This document shows, one piece after another, positions 26,496 through 33,463 of a stretch of 58,690 bases of DNA (the stretch's first letter is position 1; each line of letters begins with the position of its first letter). The notes beneath the pieces were generated by a model. That model had not been told where the DNA came from and searched no databases. It saw only the letters and a program-made list of their open reading frames with translations. Source of the DNA: Sphingomonas lycopersici (GTDB taxonomy: Bacteria; Pseudomonadota; Alphaproteobacteria; Sphingomonadales; Sphingomonadaceae); NCBI RefSeq assembly GCF_026130605.1, contig NZ_JANFAU010000017.1, positions 1-58,690 of the forward strand. The letters are read 5' to 3'. Both the position numbers and the translations under genes were made by a program.

Positions 26496-26785
26496 GCCCT
26501 TCAACTCCACTTCCTTCCGCGGAACATTGAAAACGTCCGCAACGCCACTGGCCGCCGACGAATTTCGATCTCCCCGGATCCCTGAATCCGATACGACGCG
26601 CGGTCGCACAATATCCTCCCGTCTAGCGGGCAATAGTTGACGGCTAGTTTGCCGCCATAATGAGGGCTTCGCCAGCCCCCACATTCGTTTCGCTTTGGGA
26701 CGTGCGACGGACGCGATGCCCGGCGCGACGATTCGTGCCGCATAAGGGGCTGGCGTCGCCTGTCCCCCCGTGACTATCACCATTT

Positions 26786-27637
26786 ATGCGCCGGCCGATC
26801 GTGTTCATCGCCGCAATCGCGGCCCTGGCCCTCGTGGCGATAATCGCGATCGGCGTGCGCAATGGCCGCGCCGATCCGGTGCGGCGCACCGCCGCGATCG
26901 CGCTGCCCGATTGGCCGCGCGGCGCCGCGCCGGTGCGCGTCATGCTGTTGAGTGACCTGCATTACGGCAATTGGAGCACCGATCGCGCGCGGCTCGAACG
27001 CGTGGTGGCGCAAGTCGCGGCGGCGCGGCCCGATCTGGTGCTGATCGCCGGCGATCTGCTCGCCGGCTACGGCCGGGACGATGCGCCGGCGCGGGCGCGC
27101 GAGGTCGCCGCGGCGCTGGGCCGCCTCGCGCCGCCGCTGGGGACGTTCGTGGTGTTCGGCAATCACGATGCGGAGGTCGGCGACGTGCTGCGCCATGCGT
27201 TGGCCAAGGCGGGAATCCACGCGACCGAGAATGTCGCGGTCCGCGCCGGGCCGCTCGGGCTCGGCCTGTCGGGCGATACCGCAGCGGGGACGGCGCGGCT
27301 CGGCCCGGTGTTCGTCGGGCTCGACCGGCTCGCACGCCGCGCCCCGCTCGCGCGGGTCTATCTCACCCACGCGCCGAGCCTCGTGCAATTCCTCCCGGCG
27401 GATCACGCACTGCTGCTCGCCGGGCACACGCATTGCGGGCAGATCGTGCTGCCGATCGTCGGGCCGTTGATCAACGTCTCGCGGGTGGACGGCAATCGCT
27501 ACCGCTGCGGGCTGATCCGCGACGGCGGGCGCATCGTGGTGGTTTCCGCCGGGATCGGGACCAGCAATGTCCCGCTGCGCTTCGGCGCGCCGCCCGACAT
27601 GTGGCTGCTGACGCTGGGCCCCGCCGCTACCCGATAA
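26786..27637 (+). CDS. Calcineurin-like metallophosphoesterase (membrane-anchored, YkuE-like)
   Basis: A 283-residue protein with one N-terminal membrane helix (PIVFIAAIAALALVAIIAI). All metal-binding motifs are present: LLSDLHYG (D-x-H), LIAGDLLAG, VFGNHD and LLAGHTHCGQ. This layout matches YkuE-like metallophosphoesterases, often acting on the outer side of the membrane on UDP-sugar or lipid intermediates; the actual substrate is unknown. It begins just outside the exopolysaccharide locus, divergent from the sugar transferase, and overlaps the convergent transporter gene by 11 bases. Confidence 0.88.
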   Translation: MRRPIVFIAAIAALALVAIIAIGVRNGRADPVRRTAAIALPDWPRGAAPVRVMLLSDLHYGNWSTDRARLERVVAQVAAARPDLVLIAGDLLAGYGRDDAPARAREVAAALGRLAPPLGTFVVFGNHDAEVGDVLRHALAKAGIHATENVAVRAGPLGLGLSGDTAAGTARLGPVFVGLDRLARRAPLARVYLTHAPSLVQFLPADHALLLAGHTHCGQIVLPIVGPLINVSRVDGNRYRCGLIRDGGRIVVVSAGIGTSNVPLRFGAPPDMWLLTLGPAATR

Positions 27638-28958
27638 GCAACCCCGCCAGCGCGGCCGACATCAGGTTGGCGAGGCTGCCGGCGAACAAGGCGCGGAGGC
27701 CGAGCCGCGCGATCGTCGGGCGCTGGTTGGGGGCGAGGCTGCCGGTCACCGCCATCTGGATCGCGATCGACGAGAAATTGGCGAACCCGCAAAGCGCAAA
27801 GGTGACGATCGCCACCGTCCGCTGGCTCAACTGCGCCTGCTGCTCGCCGAGCGAGATATAGGCGACGAATTCGTTGAGCACGATCTTCTGCCCGAACAAT
27901 CCGCCCGCGATCCCCGCCTCGTGCCACGGCACGTTGAGGAGGTACATGACCGGCGCGAAGACATAGCCGAGCAGCCCCTGGAAGCTCAGTTCGGGATAGC
28001 CGAACCACGCGCCGATGCCGCCGAGGATGCCGTTGGCGAGCGCGACGAGCGCGACGAACGCCAGCACCATCGCCCCCACCGCCACCGCCAGCCGCACGCC
28101 GGTCTGCGCGCCCTGTGCCGCGGCCATGATGATATTGGCGGGCTTTTCCTCGTCATGCGTCGCCTGCGGCATCGGCTCGCCGGGCGTGCCCTCGGGGAGC
28201 AGCGCCGCCGGCCCCTTGCCGCTGATCCGCGCCTCGGCGAGCGCGATCTGGCGATCTTCCTCGCTCATGTCGCCGAGCGGCAGTTCCCCCTCGGCGGGCT
28301 CGTGGCGATCGGGCATGATGATCTTGGCCATCAGGATCCCGCCCGGCGCGGCCATGAACGAGGCGGCGAGCAGATAGTCGATCTTGATCCCCATCGAGGC
28401 ATAAGCCGCGAGGATCGTCCCCGCGACCCCCGCCATCCCGCTGGTCATCACGGTGAACAGCTGCGCGGGGGTGAGCGCGGCGAGATAGGGGCGGATCACC
28501 AGCGGGGATTCGGATTGGCCGACGAAGATATTGGCCGCGGCGCACAGGCTTTCGACCTTGCTCACCCCGATCACCTTCTCGATCGCGCCGCCGATCCAGC
28601 GCACGATGAGCTGCATGATCCCGAGATAATAAAGGATCGAGACCAGCGCGGCGAAGAAGATGATCACCGGCAGCGCCTGGATCGCGAAATTCTTGCCCAG
28701 CGGGTCGCTGGCGAGCTTGCCGAACAGGAAGGATGTGCCGGCATTGGCATAGGACAGGAGGTTCGCCACCCCGCCCGACAGGAAGGCGAGTATATGGCGC
28801 CCGGCGGGCACATAGAGCACCAGCACCGCGATCCCCGCCTGGAGCGCGAACGCCGCGCCGACGACGCGTGGCCGGATCGCGCGGCGATCGGTCGACAAGG
28901 CCAGCGCGATCAACAGGATCACGGCGATACCGGCGATGCCGATGAGGAAACGTTGCAT
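27627..28958 (-). CDS. Concentrative nucleoside transporter (NupC family)
   Basis: A 443-residue inner-membrane protein with about ten helices. The family signature NIFVGQSESPLVIRPYLA lies in the first half, and AGVAGTILAAYASMGI, FMAAPGGILMAKI and GLFGQKIVLNEFVAY follow in the normal order. It imports nucleosides with protons or sodium. A polar insertion near residues 225-280 (EDRQIALAEARISGKGP and nearby) is of the kind seen in alphaproteobacterial members. It starts at ATG 28958. Confidence 0.93.
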   Translation of the reverse strand: MQRFLIGIAGIAVILLIALALSTDRRAIRPRVVGAAFALQAGIAVLVLYVPAGRHILAFLSGGVANLLSYANAGTSFLFGKLASDPLGKNFAIQALPVIIFFAALVSILYYLGIMQLIVRWIGGAIEKVIGVSKVESLCAAANIFVGQSESPLVIRPYLAALTPAQLFTVMTSGMAGVAGTILAAYASMGIKIDYLLAASFMAAPGGILMAKIIMPDRHEPAEGELPLGDMSEEDRQIALAEARISGKGPAALLPEGTPGEPMPQATHDEEKPANIIMAAAQGAQTGVRLAVAVGAMVLAFVALVALANGILGGIGAWFGYPELSFQGLLGYVFAPVMYLLNVPWHEAGIAGGLFGQKIVLNEFVAYISLGEQQAQLSQRTVAIVTFALCGFANFSSIAIQMAVTGSLAPNQRPTIARLGLRALFAGSLANLMSAALAGLLIG

Positions 28959-29064
28959 GGATACCCGCGTTGTTGTGAGCGACGCGGCCCCCCGCGTGAC
29001 CCCCCACCTTTACACGGCCGTCACCAGCCCGCCAGCCTTTTGCGCCGAGATATTTACCGCCGGT

Positions 29065-29793
29065 TCAGACGAACAATTCGGCGAGGAAATCCTGCATCGC
29101 CTTCCAGCTGCGCCGGTCGGCGCGCGGCTCATAAGCGAGGCCGGGGTTCGTGCTGACGCCCTTCAGCTCGATATCGGTGAAGGCATGGCCGGCATTGCCA
29201 TAAGCGTGGATCTGCCAGTCGGCGCCGCTTTCGGTCAGCTCGCGGCCGAGCGCGACCATCGTGTCGGGCGGGGCGATCGGGTCTTCCCAGCCGTGGCAGA
29301 CGAGCAATTTGGCGGCGATCGGCGCGACATTGGCATAGTCCGGCCGGTCGTAGACGCCGTGGAAGCTCACCCCGCCGAGGAAATCGAGCCCGGCGCGCGC
29401 CATATCGAGCACGCATTTGCCGCCGAAGCAGAAGCCGACCGCCGCCGTCTTGGCGGCGTCGACGTGCCCGAAGCCCTTGAGCGTATCGAGCGACGCGGCG
29501 AGCCGGTCGCGCAACAGCGCGCGGTCGGCGTTGAGCTCGTTCATATATTCGGCGACGTTGTCCGACGCGCGGGTCTTGCGCCGGCCCTGGCCGAACACGT
29601 CGCAGGCGAAGCCGACATAGCCGAGCTTGGCGAGATTCTCGGCGTGGACATTGTCGGCCTCCTTCTGGCCGAGCACGTTGGGGACGACGAGCACCCCGGG
29701 GCGCGGGGTCTCCACCTCGTCCTCATAGGCGATGACGCCTTCGAACGGGCCGCCGGGGCCGTCGTAAACCAGAGTCTGCCTGACGATCGCCAT
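29065..29793 (-). CDS. Dienelactone hydrolase family protein
   Basis: A 242-residue cytoplasmic alpha/beta hydrolase. The catalytic nucleophile is Cys in GFCFGGKC, with Asp in GWEDPIAPP and His in NAGHAFTD, the standard order of the dienelactone hydrolase family. It begins MAIVRQTLVYDG. The substrate is unknown; no aromatic degradation genes are nearby, so it may be a general esterase. The longer frame upstream to 30132 is antisense to gpmA and is rejected. Confidence 0.9.
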   Translation of the reverse strand: MAIVRQTLVYDGPGGPFEGVIAYEDEVETPRPGVLVVPNVLGQKEADNVHAENLAKLGYVGFACDVFGQGRRKTRASDNVAEYMNELNADRALLRDRLAASLDTLKGFGHVDAAKTAAVGFCFGGKCVLDMARAGLDFLGGVSFHGVYDRPDYANVAPIAAKLLVCHGWEDPIAPPDTMVALGRELTESGADWQIHAYGNAGHAFTDIELKGVSTNPGLAYEPRADRRSWKAMQDFLAELFV

Positions 29794-29875
29794 GATGATG
29801 CCGCTCCACAGTTCGAAGGTTGCCGGACGTTCATAACGCGCTACAGACCGGCGGCATCCATCGCAAGGAGTGCCA

Positions 29876-30562
29876 ATGCCCCGCCTCGTCCTGATCCGCC
29901 ACGGCCAGTCGGCGTGGAACCTCGAAAACCGCTTCACCGGCTGGTGGGATGTCGACGTGACCGAAAAGGGCGCCGCCGAGGCGCGCGCCGCGGGCGAGCT
30001 GATGGCTGCCAAGGGCCTCGATTTCGACATGACCTTCACCTCGCTCCAGACGCGCGCGATCAAGACGCTCAATCTGGCGCTCGAGGCGATGGGGCGGCTG
30101 TGGCTGCCGACCGAGAAGAACTGGCGCCTCAACGAGCGGCATTATGGCGGGCTCACCGGGCTCGACAAGGCCGAGACCGCGGCCAAGCATGGCGACGAAC
30201 AGGTGCATATCTGGCGCCGCAGCTTCGACGTGCCGCCGCCGCCGCTCGAAGCGGGCAGCGCGTTCGATCTGAGCGGTGACCGCCGCTACGCCGGGATCGC
30301 GGTGCCCGCGACCGAGAGCCTCAAGGATACGATCGCGCGCGTGCTGCCCTATTGGGAGGAGCGGATCGCCCCGGCGCTCAGGCGCGGCGAACGCGTGCTG
30401 ATCTCCGCCCACGGCAATTCGCTGCGCGCCTTGGTCAAGCATCTCAGCAACATTCCAGACGACGAAATCACCGGGCTGGAAATCCCCACCGGGCAGCCGA
30501 TCGTCTATGAGCTGGACGACGCGCTCAACGCGACCGATCGCTATTATCTCAGCGAGCGTTGA
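29876..30562 (+). CDS. gpmA: 2,3-bisphosphoglycerate-dependent phosphoglycerate mutase
   Basis: A 228-residue glycolytic enzyme that interconverts 3- and 2-phosphoglycerate. The phosphohistidine motif LIRHGQSAWN is at residues 6-15, followed by NRFTGWWDVDVTEKG, LNERHYGGLTGLDK and SAHGNSLRALVKHL with the second active-site His. AAGGAG is five bases before the ATG. The next gene starts two bases after its stop, suggesting cotranscription with the isoaspartate methyltransferase-like gene. Confidence 0.97.
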   Translation: MPRLVLIRHGQSAWNLENRFTGWWDVDVTEKGAAEARAAGELMAAKGLDFDMTFTSLQTRAIKTLNLALEAMGRLWLPTEKNWRLNERHYGGLTGLDKAETAAKHGDEQVHIWRRSFDVPPPPLEAGSAFDLSGDRRYAGIAVPATESLKDTIARVLPYWEERIAPALRRGERVLISAHGNSLRALVKHLSNIPDDEITGLEIPTGQPIVYELDDALNATDRYYLSER

Positions 30563-30564
30563 TC

Positions 30565-31380
30565 ATGGCGCGGGCCGCCCGGCAGTGGTGGTGGGCGGCC
30601 CTCGCAGCGACGATCGCGGCGCCCGCCGCTGCGCATAAGCGAAGCGATGCGCAGGCGATGACCGCCGCGGTCAGGGCCGGGGTGCATCGCGCCGCGGCCG
30701 ATGCCGACAATGCCGAGCTGGCGCGCGTGCTTGTCGCGATGGCGGCGGTGCCGCGCGACGCCTTCGTGCCGCCGGCGCTGCGCAAACAGGCATTCGCCGA
30801 CCGCTCGCTCGAGATCGGCGACGGACAGACGATCTCCGCGCCCTCGGTCGTCGCGGTGATGACCGCCGCCGCGCAATTGCCGCCGCACGCCAATGTGCTC
30901 GATGTCGGCACCGGCTCGGGCTATCAGGCTGCGGTGCTGGCGCGGCTCGCCGATCGCGTCGCCTCGGTCGAGATCGTTCCCGATCTCGCCGCTGCGGCGC
31001 GCGAGCGGCTGACCAGGCTGGGCTATGCCAATGTCGAGGTGCGCGCCGGCGACGGCTATGCCGGCTGGCCCGAACGCGCGCCGTTCGACGCGATCATCGT
31101 CGCGGCGGGGAGCGACAAGGTGCCCGCGCCGCTGCTCGACCAGCTCAAGGTCGGCGCGACCTGGGCGAGCGAGCAATTGCTCGTCGTGACCAAGACCGCG
31201 CCGGGCAAGACAATGCGCTGCTCGCTCGGCTGGACGATGTTCGTGCCGCTGACCGGCGCGGGCGCGCGCGACGAGCGGGTGCGCGGCGGGGTGTTCGACA
31301 CTTCGATCCCCAATTGCTTTTCCGCACCGGTGATCGCGCCGACGTTCGTATCGGCGAAGGACGAGCCAAGCGAAGAATGA
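30565..31380 (+). CDS. Protein-L-isoaspartate O-methyltransferase-like protein with signal peptide
   Basis: A 271-residue protein. The methyltransferase core is clear: RSLEIGDGQTISAPSVV, then motif I VLDVGTGSGYQAAVLARL for S-adenosylmethionine, VEVRAGDGYAGWP and FDAIIVAAG. Known members repair isoaspartyl residues in the cytoplasm. Here the N-terminus (RQWWWAALAATIAAPAAAHK) looks like a cleavable signal peptide, which suggests export or membrane attachment. If so, the supply of S-adenosylmethionine outside the cytoplasm is a puzzle. It starts two bases after gpmA. Confidence 0.8.
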   Translation: MARAARQWWWAALAATIAAPAAAHKRSDAQAMTAAVRAGVHRAAADADNAELARVLVAMAAVPRDAFVPPALRKQAFADRSLEIGDGQTISAPSVVAVMTAAAQLPPHANVLDVGTGSGYQAAVLARLADRVASVEIVPDLAAAARERLTRLGYANVEVRAGDGYAGWPERAPFDAIIVAAGSDKVPAPLLDQLKVGATWASEQLLVVTKTAPGKTMRCSLGWTMFVPLTGAGARDERVRGGVFDTSIPNCFSAPVIAPTFVSAKDEPSEE

Positions 31381-31381
31381 C

Positions 31382-31460
31382 CCGTTCGCCCTGAGCTTGT
31401 CGAAGGGCGGCCCCAACTCTCGGGCGACAGGACGCCCTCCGACAAGCTCAGGGCGAACGG
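31382..31460. repeat. 79-bp palindromic element (copy 1)
   Basis: Two 28-base arms (31382-31409 and 31433-31460) are complementary with one mismatch and are separated by 23 bases. The arms contain TTCGCCCTGAGCTTGTCGAA, a dispersed repeat I associate with sphingomonad genomes. It lies between the methyltransferase-like gene and purE and could form a large hairpin in RNA. Copies 2 and 3 are at 36969 and 39701, and a single arm is at 54701. Confidence 0.85.
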
Positions 31461-31531
31461 TGGAGAGGTATGATGTGCCGCAAATAATTGCAGGCATTGC
31501 CTCGCCGCGTGCGGGCCGCTAACCGCCCACA

Positions 31532-32008
31532 ATGGCGCACGTCGGCATCATCATGGGTTCGACCTCCGACTGGGAGACGATGCGGCACGCCGCGGACGTG
31601 CTCGACGCGTTGGGCGTCGCGCATGAAACCCGCGTCGTTTCCGCGCATCGCACCCCGCAGCGGCTTTACGATTACGCCACCGCGGCGGCCGATCGCGGCA
31701 TCCGGGTGATCATCGCCGGCGCGGGCGGCGCGGCACATCTTCCCGGCATGGCGGCGTCGATGACGCATCTGCCGGTGCTCGGGGTGCCGGTCGAATCCAA
31801 GGCGTTGAAGGGCATGGATAGCCTGCTGTCGATCGTCCAGATGCCCGGCGGCGTGCCGGTCGGCACGCTCGCGATCGGCAAGGCCGGCGCGACCAATGCA
31901 GGGCTGTTCGCCGCCTCGATCCTCGCGCTGGCCGATCCGGCGCTGGCGGAAAGGCTCAAGGCGTGGCGGCAGGCGCAGACCGACAGCGTGGCAGACGCGC
32001 CGCAATGA
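31532..32008 (+). CDS. purE: 5-(carboxyamino)imidazole ribonucleotide mutase
   Basis: A 158-residue enzyme that converts N5-CAIR to CAIR in purine synthesis. It shows the family motifs GIIMGSTSDWETM, VVSAHRTPQRLYDY, IIAGAGGAAHLPGM and VPVESKALKGMDSLLSIVQM. Its TGA overlaps the ATG of purK (ATGA), the usual purEK arrangement. The size is normal for the bacterial class I enzyme. Confidence 0.97.
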   Translation: MAHVGIIMGSTSDWETMRHAADVLDALGVAHETRVVSAHRTPQRLYDYATAAADRGIRVIIAGAGGAAHLPGMAASMTHLPVLGVPVESKALKGMDSLLSIVQMPGGVPVGTLAIGKAGATNAGLFAASILALADPALAERLKAWRQAQTDSVADAPQ

Positions 32009-33072
32009 CTTTGCTGCCCCCCGGATCGACGATCGGCATCCTCGGCGGCGGGCAGCTCGGCCGGATGCTCGCCTCGGCCGCGGCCGAGCTCGGCTATCGC
32101 ACGCATGTCCTCGCGCCCGATCGCGAAAGCGTCGCGGCGCAGACCGCCTCGGCGATGACCCGCGCCGATTACCACAATCATGTCGTGCTCGCCGATTTCG
32201 CGGCGCAATGCGACGTCGTGACCTACGAATTCGAGAATATCGCGGTCGAGCCGGTCGAATGGCTTGCGGCGCGCGTGCCGGTGCATCCGACCCCGGCGTC
32301 GCTGAGCGCGGGGCAGGATCGCATCGCCGAGAAGAGCTTCGTCGCCGAGCTCGGCGGGCGCCCGGCGCGCTGGGCGGCGGTCGACAGCCGCGAAAGCCTC
32401 GATGCCGCGATCGCCACGATCGGCACCCCGGCGGTGCTCAAGACGACGCGGATGGGTTATGACGGCAAGGGACAGGCGCGGCTCCTGTCGCCGGCCGATG
32501 CCGACGCGGCCTGGGCGGCGATCGGCGGCCCGGCGGTGCTCGAGGCGTTCGTCGAGTTCAGCCACGAATTCTCGATCGTGCTGGTGCGCGGGCACGACGG
32601 CGCGATGGTGAGCTATCCGCCGCCGTGGAACGTGCATGAGGACGGCATCCTTGCGCGCTCGACCTTGCCCGCGCCGGCCGAGATCGCCGCGCAGTGGACC
32701 GAGGCGGCGGCGCTGACCGGGCGGATCGCCGAGACGCTCGGGCATGTCGGCGTGCTGACCGCGGAATATTTCGCCACCGCGGACGGGCCGGTGTTCAACG
32801 AAATGGCGCCGCGCGTCCACAATTCGGGGCATTGGACGATCGAGGGCGCGGTCACCTCGCAATTCGAGAACCATATCCGCGCGATCTGCGGGTTGCCGCT
32901 CGGCGACACCGCGCTGACCGCGCCGGCGATCGAGATGGAAAATCTGATCGGCGATGCGTGGGAGCGCTGGCCGGCGGTGCTCGCCGAGCCCGATGCGCAT
33001 CTCCACCTCTACGGCAAGCGCGAGGCGCGGCCGGGGCGCAAGATGGGGCATGTCACGCGGTTGAAGCGGTGA
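32005..33072 (+). CDS. purK: 5-(carboxyamino)imidazole ribonucleotide synthase
   Basis: A 355-residue ATP-grasp enzyme that makes N5-CAIR from AIR, ATP and bicarbonate. It begins with the nucleotide-binding GSTIGILGGGQLGRML and contains CDVVTYEFENIAVE, KTTRMGYDGKGQ, and NEMAPRVHNSGHWTIEG, which are diagnostic of PurK. I use ATG 32005, which overlaps the purE stop; the earlier frame start is inside purE. It works directly with purE. Confidence 0.97.
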   Translation: MTLLPPGSTIGILGGGQLGRMLASAAAELGYRTHVLAPDRESVAAQTASAMTRADYHNHVVLADFAAQCDVVTYEFENIAVEPVEWLAARVPVHPTPASLSAGQDRIAEKSFVAELGGRPARWAAVDSRESLDAAIATIGTPAVLKTTRMGYDGKGQARLLSPADADAAWAAIGGPAVLEAFVEFSHEFSIVLVRGHDGAMVSYPPPWNVHEDGILARSTLPAPAEIAAQWTEAAALTGRIAETLGHVGVLTAEYFATADGPVFNEMAPRVHNSGHWTIEGAVTSQFENHIRAICGLPLGDTALTAPAIEMENLIGDAWERWPAVLAEPDAHLHLYGKREARPGRKMGHVTRLKR

Positions 33073-33113
33073 ATTGACCGGTCACCCGCGCAAGCCGGGA
33101 TGACGGGAATGAA

Positions 33114-33145
33114 AACGGCCGCCCCGGCATCCCGGCGCGGCCGTT
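33114..33145. terminator. Hairpin between convergent purK and a small gene
   Basis: Arms AACGGCCGC (33114-33122) and GCGGCCGTT (33137-33145) pair perfectly around a GC-rich loop, with CGTTTG following on the + strand and an A-run (GAAAAC) before it. The symmetry suits termination from both directions between purK (rightward) and the gene at 33167 (leftward). Confidence 0.6.
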
Positions 33146-33166
33146 CGTTTGTCGGGTGCCTCGCGC

Positions 33167-33463
33167 TCAGGCGGTACGCGTGCCGTTCATCGGGAAGCTG
33201 CCGAACGCGCCCGCGCCGACCGAGCCGGTCACGGTGTCGCCGTCGATCGTCGCCTTCATGTCGAGCGTCATCGGCATCGGCACGGTCATCTGCTGCTTCC
33301 AGGTCAGCGTATTGCCGTCGACCTCGCCCGCGATATCGGCGGAGCCCATCGCGCCGGCGGCGGTGCCGGTGAAGGTCGCGCCCTCGCTCTTGATCGTCAG
33401 CGTCGTCTTCTGGTCGCCGAGCGGCGATTTCACGGTAACCTCGTAAGTGCCATCAACGGCCAT
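33167..33463 (-). CDS. Small beta-rich conserved hypothetical protein
   Basis: A 98-residue protein beginning MAVDGTYEVTVKSPLGDQKT. It contains alternating strands (TLTIKSEGATFTGTAAG, DIAGEVDGNTLTWKQQMT, ATIDGDTVTGSVGAGAFG) that suggest a small lipocalin-like or calycin barrel. There is no signal peptide. Similar short proteins occur in sphingomonads in my recollection, without a known function. Its ATG overlaps the last 11 bases of the upstream M16 peptidase gene, so it is probably translated from the same mRNA. Confidence 0.75.
   Translation of the reverse strand: MAVDGTYEVTVKSPLGDQKTTLTIKSEGATFTGTAAGAMGSADIAGEVDGNTLTWKQQMTVPMPMTLDMKATIDGDTVTGSVGAGAFGSFPMNGTRTA

Noticed and set aside
29794..30132. 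Upstream extension of the dienelactone hydrolase frame
   Set aside because: It overlaps gpmA in antisense; the family N-terminus starts at 29793.
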